In this document: positions 31,495 through 43,573 of the stretch, one piece after another
Layout: every line of letters starts with the position of its first letter
Numbering within the stretch: the first letter of the stretch is position 1
Assembly: GCA_036927565.1 (NCBI GenBank)
Contig: JAYESD010000002.1
Span: 226,383,605 to 226,447,604, forward strand
Direction of reading: 5' to 3'
Length of the DNA stretch: 64,000 nt
Origin: Tuctoria greenei
Taxonomy: Eukaryota; Streptophyta; Magnoliopsida; Poales; Poaceae
The notes under the pieces: generated by a model
What the model saw: the letters and a program-made list of their open reading frames with translations, nothing else
Told to the model about the DNA's origin: nothing
Database searches by the model: none
Position numbers and translations under genes: made by a program

Positions 31495-32723
31495 TGACAG
31501 TCCTTAAGTACCACATTTTGACCGTCAATTCACCTCATAATGTGCATAAAAGAAACACAAAACATAGTGGTAGGGTTATACACTAACCCAATTCCACAAG
31601 TGTTGGTGTTTATTTGTATGCAGGTGAATTATTACCCAAAATACCAAAACATGTAGGGATGAATCCATGAAAATGGATTTCAACGAATCAGGCAATGACA
31701 CGTGGCAACACATGGATCAAATGGCCCACAAACAGAAGAATACGAGGAGATCCAATGGTGTTGCACCCATATATATCAAGGGGGCCCACCTGAAAGCCAC
31801 CTGGAGGAAGCACTCCCGGAGGGGAGCCTTGACCAGGTCGGCCGAACCAGGGGTTCGGCCGACCTCTTCCTAGCACCAAACTCGGTCAAATGACATGTGT
31901 TGGCTCCTCCCGACTCCCTGGAGTCAATGGTGACTGATTCGCGCGTTAATTGTGGCGGGAACCGACCCTTCTCCACCTATAAATAGACCCCCTCACCTCA
32001 CTTCTCAGACACACCAAAAGTTGAGAATAGTGCTACACTCCAAAGGTTTAGAGTAGTCCTAGAGGCTACCAAAGTAAAAGGAGAGTGTGGTGAAGAGTCT
32101 AGGAGAAGGAGGCTTGGGCTTGTCAAGTCCCTCTTCTACACTTGTACCCCTACAAAGGTTTTACTCAATCAAGTAATCCATTGTGAATTCAATACAAGTT
32201 TTATCTTTTATTCTTAGTAGTTTGCACAAGTAGTTACTTGTGGGTTCACTGCTTTAATTCATTAGAGGCTCTAGTTGTAGCTTTGTGTTTGAAACAACTA
32301 GAGTAGTGATTTAGAACGTAAGCGTGGTGCTTAGGTTATAAATCATCAGTGGATATCTCGTATACCCACAGATTGAAGAGGTAGGCAGTAGGTAGTGACA
32401 TCCCTATGTGTCCTTCGTAATCCTCCACGTTCGGCTATGCCATAGGCTCTTGGCGGGAGTCATCCTAGTATTGCTAGGAGTAAGCCAGTGCCCGAAGCAA
32501 GCATCTACTACAAACTACCTTGAATTAGGATCAATACTTTGAATTCCTCTCTGATCCTTGCCTACCAAACAACTTTGTGTCCTTGGGTGAGCTAGTTCGA
32601 AAGATTAGCACACACGTTCTTTGGATTTGATACCCTTGGGAATACTCCTTAAGGGGAAGTGCTACAACGGTATTTCCGTGCGCTTGCGGATAACTCTGTG
32701 GTGTTAAGAAATACCAGCAAGCA
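31495..32723 (+). repeat. Athila 5' LTR
   Basis: Starts TGACAGTCC and ends CCAGCAAGCA. Large parts align with the LARD LTR (same order: G-box, palindrome, TATA, GGTAGGCAGTAGGT block, primer-site end). Unlike the LARD LTR it ends before the primer site. Confidence 0.82.
31697..31985 (+). promoter_or_regulatory. Athila LTR promoter: G-box/ABRE, palindrome, TATA box
   Basis: GACACGTGGC at 31697-31706, AGGTCGGCCGAACC (31835-31848) with its reverse complement at 31852-31865 (14-bp stem, 3-nt loop), TATAAATA at 31978-31985. Same order and similar spacing as in the LARD LTRs. Confidence 0.6.
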
Positions 32724-32727
32724 TTTC

Positions 32728-32746
32728 TGGCGCCGTTGCCGGGGAC
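32728..32746 (+). other. Athila primer binding site (tRNA-Asp)
   Basis: TGGCGCCGTTGCCGGGGAC four bases after the LTR, the canonical Athila-type primer site. Confidence 0.88.
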
Positions 32747-32843
32747 GGTTGCTGTTAATCTTTGAACCAAGATCACCCTCGTATAATATCCCCCTTATCT
32801 ATCATCTTACTTTTCTTATTCTTACCTTAACACCACCATATAA

Positions 32844-33236
32844 ATGGAGCAACCCACCATTCTTTCTTATTCTGCTCTGAAGGGCAAGTTCTGTGAGCCA
32901 CCGCCTTCGGCGGAACCTATTTGTTCAACCAGCTATGAACTTTGCCCTGGCTTTATAGCCATGGTTCGGGAACAATCCTTCTCAGGAACGGATTGTGAAA
33001 ACCCTTCCATCATCTATGAGAGTTCGAACAACTATGTTCATGCCTTCTAATCAAAGGTATGACACAGGAAACTCTCAAATGGAAGTTGTTTCCTTTTTCC
33101 CTCAAGGAAAAAGCCAAACAATGGTACAACCACTACGTTGGGAAGACAAACGGTGATTGGAGTGAATTACGAGACAAATTTTGTCTTACTTTCTTTCCCA
33201 TTGCCCGAATTATTTCCTTACGAAAGGAAGTACTAC
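32844..33236 (+). pseudogene. Athila gag, N-terminal part
   Basis: ATG at 32844 (MEQPTILSY). The frame closes after about 68 codons and coding resumes one frame over before MTQETLKWKLFPFSLKEKAK, the typical gag core (retrotransposon gag domain), with QWYNHYVG and LRDKFCLTFFP. Tekay-1 inserted after RKEVL; the TSD is 33232-33236. Gag forms the particle shell. Confidence 0.8.
33232..33236. repeat. Target-site duplication ACTAC, left copy, Tekay-1
   Basis: Matches 62575-62579 on the other side of the 29.3-kb nest. Athila gag reads through when one copy is counted. Confidence 0.95.
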
Positions 33237-36075
33237 TGTGACGCCCGGTTCCGAAAATGAACCAAGCTAACGCATATGTGTGCCCAGGATGTTCATCACA
33301 CATATACGAGTGCAATCACAAAAGAGTATACATAAAATTACCACAAGACAAGATTAATTAACCAAATTTTATTACACAAACCATATTATCCTCGAATCCA
33401 AGCTCCAATGAATATTAATGACAAGTTCAACTAATGCAGCGGAAATAAACTAATTAAGCAACTAAGCAACTATGCAACATAAGCGACAGGGTATGCATGC
33501 GCAGCTCCAATCAACACCACAGGCAAAGCTGACGGTAGACACGGCCTAGAACTCCGCATTATCGCCATTAAACTCCCAATCCTGACCTGCATCTGTTGGG
33601 GGGGATTGCAAAAGTGAGTACATGTCGTACTCAGCAAGTGTGGAAAGTATGACATGTGGCTTATTCAAATGTCGACAATAATAATGGTAAAGTGCTGAAA
33701 AGTACAGTAAAACATTTGAAAAGCAATATAGTATAAGTATGTGAAGTAAACCCATCATAATCATAAGTAATACCGTAATACTAAATCTGAATTCATTACC
33801 ATCATCAAAAATTCCAGATTTCACCATTGCCAATAACCAGATCCAATACCAGAGACAAACTCATAACCAGCCATAACCATTACCAAACCATAACCATCCC
33901 AAATTCCAATTTTCCTCTAATCATGGAAGTTGTCCAGGTGCTCATAACCGGGAGCACGGCTATCATGATAGTTTTAGTTAACTCTGCAGAGTTTGTACCT
34001 CTTTACCCACGTGTTCGTGATTTCATCACCCTTCGGCGACTAAGAACCTCCCTTATGCCCATGACCCGTCGGTCACATTACACACTTCCGTTGGTGTGTG
34101 GCCAAGAGATCACAAAATAGCCTTTACAAAGGGATTACTAGCATATTTAGACCCCACTGAGGTTTCACCGGTGGCGATGTCTCCCGCAAAGCACATCTTC
34201 AACCAAGGGCCCCCTCTTGAGCCATTCGGATCCCAGGGTAGTCCCACCATTCATCAACAAACCCAATCCGACTACCCGTTCCCCGAGCATCCACAATGGT
34301 CCAAACAGCACTAGCAAAGCCCTAATTAATCAGCTACGCCGCACCCATACTTGGCCTCGTGGTGGCACTGTAGTCCTGGCTTATTCTCGCAAGAACCGGT
34401 CCTTAGATCTAAAGCAAGCAAACCACCATAACATCCAACCCATCCACATACCAGGCTTGCTTAGATCATCCATTACCATACCATGTTTAACCAGTTCATG
34501 TTAACCATAATCTCATCCATGCATAATTAAATTGAGTGATATAGTTGTTTCCCATCCCAGTTGATTAAGCGAAGCAAAAAGGTAAAAACCCTTCCCGACT
34601 CTCTACCATAAATTCCAGGTGACAAGGGTGGTTTAGCAAATCTGGTAAACTTCCTACCATAGGATTTCCCATCAATTTGACACAAGCATGCAGTTTTGCA
34701 AACAAAACATTTATTTTAAAAACAGGATCAATATGCTTCAAGGACACTTGCCTTGCTCTTGCTGTTGATTAGGGTCAAAGCCTTCAAACTCTTGATGTTG
34801 TAGATCCTCCGTGGCACTCTCTAGCGCAAATCCGTCTAATCCACATAATAAACATACAAGACAGGAAACACAATCAAAGAGTGCACAAATATTACTCAAT
34901 ATGACATGACATGCATGATTGATGCAATGCAAGGTAGAACTTGTCACTAGATTGCTTTTAATAATCACTAACTAGCTCTAATATATTTTAACAAGTTTAT
35001 ACAGGTTTGGGGTCGATTAGATGAAATTTTAGAATTAATTCAACACAATTTAACCAGAAAGATCGGACTAGTCCGCTAGGGACCGGACAAGTCCGCACTT
35101 GACGAGATCAGCAGATTAGGGTTTTCTAGATCGACGTGAATTTGGAGATTAGGGGTTGAATTCACATAAGGAAAAGAGAATAGAAGGTATACCAGGTGTT
35201 TAGAACTCCAATGAACCAAGAAACTTGGAGGTAACACTTGGATCTTGATGATCTAGGGTTGGTGATGAACTTGGAGATGAATTGGTGGTGAAGGATGAAA
35301 CTTGGTGGAGATCTTGATCCTCCTTCGTTTCCTCTTCTTCTTCTTGTTTGGGATCTTCTCCTCCCTCCTTGATGGTGACTCCCAACGAACTAGGGTTTGG
35401 GTGGGTGGAAAAGTGGCAAATAGATGTCAAACCAAGGGGTGGGGTTGTTTATATAGACGTGGAGGCTAGGGTTAGATGGATTTCGAGTTTAGGATGAGTA
35501 GAGGCCGGTTTAGAGTCCCACATGGGCTCTAAAAGAGTTGGGCACGACGTCCCAAGGCCCACTTGACGTGAAACCCAAGAAACAAGTCGTAAAACAAAAG
35601 GTCAATCTCGGAGTCACGAAATATCGGACAAGTCCGGACAGGACCGGACTAGTCCGAAGTCGTCCAGAGAGAAAATCGGACAAGTCTGGCCAAAAATCGG
35701 ACAAGTCCGATCTTAGTCAGAAAGGAAAACGGACAAGTCCGCTGGAACACCGGACTAGTCCGGAAAAGTCCAGGGACTTAGCAAATTTTCAAGGATTCAT
35801 GGAATACCGGACTAGTCCGCACAAAATCAGACAAGTCCGAAGTTGTCCAGGGGCAAATATCGGACTAATCCGCAGCAAAAACGGACAAGTCCGTTTTTAG
35901 ACAGAGAGAAATCGGACTAGTCCTCAGCAAAACCGGACTAGTCCGCACTTTCCTATATTTTTAAGTGCGGTTTTGTTCCAAATCAATTTTAAACTTGTTC
36001 CTCTTGTTATGGGTTAATGTTAAACATGTATATGAGTGCATGTAGGGCATGATGCATGAAAATGAGGGTGTTACA
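33237..36075 (-). repeat. Tekay-1 3' LTR (complete, 2839 bp)
   Basis: Plus strand TGTGACGCCCGG...GTGTTACA. TATA box (TATATAAA, minus strand) at 35448-35455; palindrome array 35625-35945 upstream of it in element sense; two more palindromes at about 35062-35096 downstream. Confidence 0.93.
35448..35945 (-). promoter_or_regulatory. Tekay-1 3' LTR: TATA box and phased palindrome array
   Basis: Palindromes start at 35625, 35645, 35677, 35698, 35730, 35751, 35808, 35828, 35861, 35882, 35913 and 35934: steps 20, 32, 21, 32, 21, 57, 20, 33, 21, 31, 21. Forms are CGGACTAGTCCG and CGGACAAGTCCG with CpG-decay variants. Confidence 0.6.
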
Positions 36076-38934
36076 AACCTACCCCCCTTAAAATGAATCT
36101 CGCCCTCGAGATTCGACGCGGAGAGAAGGGATAGGGAAATTCCTTCTTGAGATCATCTTCTAGCTCCCAAGTTGCTTCTTTTTCGGTATGGTGCTTCCAT
36201 TGGACTTTACACCATCGAATCACCTTGTTCCTTGTGACCCTCTCCTTGGTTTCCAAGATTTTGACCGGTTGCTCGGCATACGTCAAATCTTCCTCTAGTT
36301 CCAATTCTTCCATTGGCACTTGATCTTCCGGTACCCTGAGACACTTCTTGAGTTGGGAAACATGAAACACATCATGTACGTCTGAAAGATGAGCTGGCAT
36401 CTCCAACTTATATGCTACTTCTCCTCTTTTGTCCAAAATCTTGAATGGTCCAATATAACGAGTTGCGAGCTTGCCTCTTATGTTAAACCTCTTATGACCT
36501 CTCATTGGTGACACCTTGAGGTAAACAAAATCTCCTATTTCAAAGGCTAATTTCCTTCTCCTATTATCCGCATAGCCTTTTTGCCTTGATTGGGCAGCCC
36601 TCAAGTTTTCACGAATTATTTGGACTTGCTTTTCGGCTTCTTGCAACACGTCCGGACCAAATACTTGAGTTTCTCCTGCCTCATTCCAGAATAAAGGTGT
36701 CCTACACTTCCTCCCATAAAGCGCTTCATATGGCGACATTTTCAAGCTTGCTTGGTAACTATTGTTGTATGAAAATTCTGCGTATGGCAAGCTTTTGTCC
36801 CAACTTTTCCCATGCTTTAAAGCACAAGCTCTTAACATGTCCTCCAAAATCTGATTGGTCCTCTCGGTTTGTCCATCCGTTTGAGGATGATATGCTGAAC
36901 TAAAATTCAACCTCGTTCCCAAAGCTTCATGCAATTTTTGCCAAAATCTGGAGGTAAATTGAGAACCTCTATCCGAGACTATCTTCTTAGGGACTCCATG
37001 TCGACACACAATATGCTCCATGTATATTTCGGCCAATCGTGCAGCTGTATACTTGGCCTTCACAGGGACAAAATGAGCTGACTTGGTTAAGCGATCCACA
37101 ATTACCCAAATTGAGTCATACCCGGACTGAGTACGTGGTAACCAAACTATGAAGTCCATACCAATTTCTTCCCACTTCCATTCTGGAATCTTCAACGGTT
37201 GCAATAATCCGGCTGGCCTTTGATGTTCCGCCTTGACTCGTTGGCACACATCACATAATGCTACATATTCAGCTATGTCCTTTTTCATGCTATCCCACCA
37301 ATAGCAAGTCTTCAAGTCCTTGTACATCTTCGTACAACCGGGGTGAATCGAGTAAGGCGAGTCATGTGCCTCCTTTAATATTGTCTCCCGAATATGCTTT
37401 ACATTAGGCACAACGATCCTCTTTCCAAGCCATAAGGTACCATGTTCATCCTTGTCAAATCTGAATTCTCTCCCTTCTTCGGTTCTTTCCTTGATTTCCT
37501 TGATCTCCTCATCTGTGGTTTGTGCCTCTCGAATTTCTTGCTCCAAGGTTGGGTTTAACTCCATCATCTCCATCTCGTTCACAAACCCAAGGTTCATCCG
37601 TTCAAACTCCTTGCATAACTTGGACGGTAACTCTCGAACTGTAAGTTGATGGCTTACTCCCTTTTTACTCAAAGCATCGGCCACTACATTGGCTTTTCCC
37701 GGATGATAGTTGATCCCCAAATCATAATCTTTGATGAGCTCCAACCATCTTCGTTGCCTCAAATTCAGATCTGTCTGTGTGAAAATATACTTAAGACTCT
37801 TATGATCCGTGTAAATTTCACACCTGTGTCCAAGAATATAGTGTCTCCAAATCTTCAATGCATGTACCACGGCTGCTAGTTCAAGATCATGCGTGGGGTA
37901 ATTCTGCTCATGTTTCTTCAATTGTCTTGATGCATAGGCGACCACTTGACCTTCTTGCATCAATACACACCCAAGTCCTTGTCTTGATGCATCACAATAG
38001 ATGTCGAAACTCTTGCTTACATCCGGCAATACCAAAACTGGGGCTGTTGTTAACCTCTACTTCAACTCCTCAAAACTGTTTTGACAAGCTTCAGTCCATT
38101 GGAACGCCTTTCCCTTCATTAGCAACTCTGTCATAGGCTTGGCTATCTTGGAAAAATCCTTGATAAACCGACGGTAATATCCAGCCATCCCAAGAAAACT
38201 CCTTATTTCCTTGACGTTTTGCGGTGGTTCCCACTTCAACACGTCTCTCACTTTTCCGGGTCAACCGATACTCCTCCTCCTGAGATTATATGACCCAAAA
38301 ATGGCACCTCTTTCAACCAAAACTGGCACTTGTTGAACTTGGCATACAATTGATGCTCCCTCAATTTTTGCAACGTAAGCCTCAAGTGTTCCTCATGTTC
38401 CTTCTCATCCTTCGAGTAGATCATAATATCATCAATAAACACCACAACAAACTTATCTAAGTACTCCATGAAGACCTTATTCATGAGGTACATAAAGTAG
38501 GCAGGTGCATTTTTCAATCCAAAAGACATCACGGTGTACTCATAAGATCCATACCGTGCCCTAAAAGCCGTCTTGGGTGTGTCCGATGGTCTAATCTTCA
38601 TTTGAAAGTATCCCGACCTCAAGTCAATCTTAGAGAAGACACAAGCACCCTTCATCTGATCAAACAAGTCTTCTATGCGTGGCAAGGTGTACCTGTTCTT
38701 GATTGTTACCTCGTTGAGAGCTCGGTAATCCACGCACATCCTTTGGGATCCGTCCTTCTTGTCCACAAATAGAATGGGCGCTCCCCAAGGCGAAGAGCTA
38801 GGGCGAATAAAACCCTTCTCTAATTGCTCTTGAATTTGCTTCTTGAGATCCGCTAATTCCATAGGAGGCATCCTATACGGCCTCTTAGCTATAGGTGCAG
38901 TTCCAGGTATTAAATCAATAACAAACTCAATGTC
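36071..38934 (-). pseudogene. Tekay-1 reverse transcriptase, RNase H, integrase and chromodomain
   Basis: RT: GFIRPSSSPWGAPILFVDKK, DYRALNEVT, FSKIDLRSGYFQ and VVFIDDIMIYS (IDD variant of the YxDD box). RNase H: FDIYCDASRQGLGCVL, YTDHKSLKYI. Integrase: HPGC and CDVCQ zinc region, GMDFIVWLP, VSDRGSQFTS, TDGQTERTNQ. The chromodomain after LRVPEDQVP (KVIRWCKVQWKHHTEKEATWE) is thought to bind modified histones and steer insertion. Lesions: TGA at 38935-38937 separates it from gag-protease (CGA in Tekay-2); 1-bp deletion near 38258; TAG at 38057-38059; 1-bp deletion near the 3' end of the chromodomain. Confidence 0.93.
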
Positions 38935-40634
38935 TCAATCGGGTGGCATACCTGGCAACTCATCTGGAAACACATCCAAAAATTCACATACAACCGGAAT
39001 CTCCTCAATTGCGGCACCGTCCATATGATTCAATTCCAATTGCTTCGGTGCGGTTTGAGATGCTTCAAATTCTACGGTGATTCCTTCCTCATTGGTCAAC
39101 TTCACCGTCTTTGTGGCACATTCAATAACTCCATTGTGCTTCCTCAACCAGTCCATACCAAGTATAATATCCAACCCTTGAGAATCTAAAACAATGAGGT
39201 TGGCGGAGAAGTCTACCCCCCTTATTCTAAGGCTTACTTTTGGACATACTATATTTGTCCTCATCTCTCCTCCAGGAGACTTAACCAACAGAGTAAACTT
39301 CATATGAGAGATAGGCAAACTATACTTGGCAACATACTTCGATGCAATGAATGAATGCGATGCTCCAGAATCAAATAACATAGTCGCGGGGTTGGAGTTG
39401 GCGAGAAACATACCAATGACCACGTCATCCGCTTGTTGAGCATCCTCCGTAGAGACATGGTTCACGTTGCCACGAGCAAAATTTTGCTGTCCACGGCTTC
39501 TTTGTGGCCGTCCTCCATTAGGTCTTGGGTTTTGCCTTGATGCATTGCTTCCTTGACCAAGGCCCGACTTAGGACATTGATGTGCAAAGTGTCCAGCTTC
39601 TCCACAAGTATAGCACTTCTTAACTCCACCAGAATTATTGGGACGAGCTTGGTTTTGAACATTGGCTCCAAGAAAATCAGCACGAGGTGCATAAGGCATC
39701 GGAGGCCTAGGTGCTTGCATGACAGGGCGCTGCTGCACAAACTGAGTTGGGCGCAGTGCATAACCAGGGCACTGAGCAGGAATAGAGGAGCTGTAATGAG
39801 GCGCATTGGGCGGCGCAAAGCGAGGGCGCACATTACTTCCTTGTTGCTGTCCTTGATATGGCGCCTTCCTCTTGATTTCTTGCTCCATCTCACGGATCTT
39901 GTTCTCAACCACAATTGCTTTGTCCACAAGCTTCTGAAAATTGACATAATCACAGTTGAGCAATTGCACTTGGATCGTATTGTTCAATCCCCTCATGAAC
40001 AAGTATTGCTTCCGACTGTCCCGACTAACATCCTCAGGCGCATATCTTGAGAGTTGAGTGAACTTATTGAGATATTCACTCACGCTTGATTTTCTTTGTC
40101 TCAAGTTCTCAAATTCTTGCCTCTTCAAGATCATAACACCTTCCGGCACATAATGAGAACGGAAACTCTCCTTGAATTCCGCCCAGGTAATTCTCTCTTG
40201 GTTCTCATGAGCATTGCAATAAGAATCCCACCAATCTGCAGCTGCTCCAACGAGTTGATGAGAAGCAAATAGCACCTTCTCCCGGTCACTGCATTGGACA
40301 ATGGCTAGCTTCTTCTCCACGGACTTGAGCCAATCATCCGCATCCATAGGATCTGCGGCTTGAGCAAAGGTTGGCGGCCTAGTCCTCATAAACTCTCCCA
40401 ATCGGTTATGAGGAGGTGGGGTGGCGGTGGAGGCATGTGGGGCTGAATGTTGATATTGCCAGCCTGCAGCTGTCCCATAGTCTGTATCATGGTCTGCATG
40501 AGCTGGTTTTGCATGGCCAATAGCTGCTCGATGTTGATAGCTCCCTGAGTAGATCCTTGCCCATTGTTGTTCTGAGGCACTCCATTGTTCTCCTCTTCAT
40601 CATTGCCATCCCTCTGGTTGCGAGTCCTCACCAT
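38935..40634 (-). pseudogene. Tekay-1 gag and protease
   Basis: ATG at 40634 (MVRTRNQRDGNDEEENNG). A deletion in the proline-rich stretch near 40400-40410 shifts the frame; the rest continues from LGEFMRTRPPTF. Gag core DWWDSYCNAHENQERITW, CCHC knuckle CYTCGEAGHFAHQC, protease ATMLFDSGASHSFIA and IILGMDWL. Ends at the TGA described in the next block. Confidence 0.92.
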
Positions 40635-40728
40635 CTGAAGAAAAGCAGTAGGTAAGAATTAGAAAACGCCCCAACTATATGCATCAAGGGATATGAAACT
40701 AAACAACTAGCTACACTAGCCTAGGTGG

Positions 40729-40733
40729 ACATG
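40729..40733. repeat. Target-site duplication ACATG, left copy, Tekay-2
   Basis: Matches 51232-51236; the uninterrupted sequence GGACATGGCAATGC is seen inside Tekay-2 itself near 48210. Confidence 0.95.
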
Positions 40734-43573
40734 TGTGACGCCCGGTTCCGAAAACTGAACCAAGCTAACGCATATGTGTGCCCAGGATGTTCATCACACA
40801 TACACGAGTGCAATCACAAAAGAGTATACAGAAAATTACCACAAGACAAGATTAATTAACCAAATTTCATTACACAAACCATATTATCCTCGAATACAAG
40901 CTCTAATAAATATTAATGACAAGTTCAACTAATGCAGCGGAAATAAACTAATTAAGCAAACTAAGCAACTAAGCATCAGCGACGGGGTATGTATGCGCAA
41001 CTCCAATCAACACCACAGGCAAAGCTGACAGTAGACACGGCCTAGAACTCTGCATTATCACCATTAAACTCCCAATCCTGACCTGCAACTGTTGGGGGGG
41101 GGGGGAATTGCAAGAGTGAGTACGTGTCGTACTCAGCAAGTGTGGAAAGTATGACATGTGGCTGATTCAAATGACGACAATAATAATGGTAAAGTGCTGA
41201 AAAGTACATTAAAACATTTGAAAAGCAATATAGTATAAGTATGTGAAGTAATCCCAACATAATCACGAGTAATACCATAATACCAAACTGAATTCATTAC
41301 CACCATCAATAAGTCCAGATTTCACCATTGCCAATAACCATATTCAATACCAGAGATTAATCCATAACCATTACCAAACCATAACCATCCCAAATTCCAA
41401 TTTGCCTCTAATCATGGAAGTTGTCCAGGTGCTCATAACCGGGAGCACGGCTATCATGATAGTTTTAATTAACACTCTGCAGAGTTTGTACCTCTTTACC
41501 CACGTGTCCATGATTTCATCACCCTTCGGCGACTAAGAACCTCCCTTATGCCCATGACCCGTCGGTCACATTACACCCTTCCGTTGGTGTGTGGCCGAGA
41601 GATCACAAAATAGCCTTTACAAAGGGATTACTAGCCTATTTAGACCCCCATTGAGGTTTCACCGGTGGCGATGTCTCCCGCAGAGCACATCTTCAACCAA
41701 GGGCCCCCTCTTGAGCCATTCGGATCCCAGGGTAGTCCCACCAATCATCAACAAACCCAATCCGACTACCCCTTCCCCGAGCATCCACAATGGTCCAAAC
41801 AGCACTAGCAAAGCCCTAATTAATCAGCTACGCCGCACCCATACTTGGCCTCGTGGTGGCACTGTAGTCCTGGCTTATTCTCGCATGAACCGGTCCTTAG
41901 ATCTAAAGCAAGCAAACCACCATAACATCCAACCCATCCACATACCAGGCTTGCTTAGATCATCCATTACCATACCATGTTTAACCAGTTCATGTTAACC
42001 ATAATCTCATCCATGCATATTTAAATTGAGTGATATAGTTGTTTCCCATCCCAATAGATTAAGCGAAGCAAAAAGGTAAAACCCCTTCCCAACTCTCTAC
42101 CATAAATTTCCAGGTGACAAGGGTGGTTTAGCAAATCTAGTAAACTTCCTACCATAGGATTCCCATCAAATTGACACAAGCGTGCAATTTTCAAACAAAA
42201 CATTTATTTTAAAAAAACAGGATCAATATGCTTCAAGGACACTTGCCTTGCTCTTGCTGTTGATTAGGGTCAAAGCCTTCAAACTCTTGATGTTGTAGAT
42301 CCTCCGTGGCACTCTCTAGCGCAAATCTGTCTAATCCACACAATAAACATACAAGACAAGAAACACAATCAAAGAGTGCACAAATATTACTCAATATGAC
42401 ATGACATGCATGATTGATGCAATGCAAGGTAGAACTTGTCACTAGATTGCTTTTAATGATCACTAACTAGTTCTAATAGATTTTAACAAGTTTATACAGG
42501 TTTGGGGTCGATTAGATCAAATTTTAGAATTAATTCAACACAATTTAACCAGAAAGATCGGACTAGTCCGCTAGGGACCGGACAAGTTCGCACTTGACGA
42601 GATCAGCAGATTAGGGTTTTCTAGATTGACGTGAATTTGGAGATTAGGGGTTGAATTCACGTAAGGAAAAGATAATAGAAGGTATACCAGGTGTTTAGAA
42701 CTCCAATGAACCAAGAAACTTGGAGGTAACACTTGGATCCTGATGATCTAGGGTTGGTGATGAACTTGGAGATGAATTGGTGGTGAAGGACGAAACTTGG
42801 TGGAGATCTTGACCCTCCTTCATTTCCTCCTCTTCTTCCTCTTGCTTGGGATCTTCTCCTCCCTCCTTGATGGTGGCTCCCCACGAACTAGGGTTTGGGT
42901 GGGTGGAAAAGTGGCAAATAGATGTCAAACCAAGGGGTGGGGTTGTTTATATAGGGGTGGAGGCTAGGGTTAGATGGATTTCGAGTTTAGGATGAGTAGA
43001 GGCCGGTTTAGAGTCCCACATGGGCTCTAAAAGAGTTGGGCACGACATCCCTAGGCCCACTTGACGTGAAACCCAAGAAACAAGTCGTAAAACAAAAGGT
43101 CAATCTCGGAGTCACGAAATATCGGACAAGTCCGGACAGGACCGGACTTGTCCGAAGTCGTCCAGAGAGAAAATCGGACAAGTCTGGCCAAAAATCGGAC
43201 AAGTCCGATCTTAGTCAGAAAGGAAAACGGACAAGTCCACTGGAACACCGGACTAGTCTGGAAAAGTCCAGGGACTTAGCAAATTTTCAAGGATTCATGG
43301 AATACCGGACTAGTCCGCACAAAATCGGACAAGTCCGAAGTTGTCCAGAGGCAAAAATTGGACTAATCCGCAGCAAAAACGGAGAAGTCCATTTTTAGAC
43401 AGAGAGAAATCGGACTAGTCCTCTGCAAAATCGGACTAGTCCGCACTTTCCTACATTTTTAAGTGCGGTTTTGTTCCAAATCAATTTTAAACTTGTTCCT
43501 CTTGTTATGGGTTAATGTTAAACATGTATATGAGTGCATGTAGGGCATGATGCATGAAAATGAGGGTGTTACA
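40734..43573 (-). repeat. Tekay-2 3' LTR
   Basis: TGTGACGCCCGG...GTGTTACA. TATA box 42946-42953, palindrome array 43123-43443, both minus strand. A G-run at about 41094-41105 differs in length between all Tekay LTRs. Confidence 0.94.

Noticed and set aside
34738..34968. 76-codon frame with hydrophobic N-terminus, repeated in all Tekay LTRs, suggesting a small secreted protein
   Set aside because: The hydrophobic part is AT-rich sequence upstream of a likely splice acceptor; only the last 30 codons look coding. Treated with the LTR leader instead.
41094..41105. Long G-runs in Tekay LTRs and in Copia-B (2606-2619) as G-quadruplex candidates
   Set aside because: Single runs whose length varies between copies; more likely replication slippage or sequencing error.
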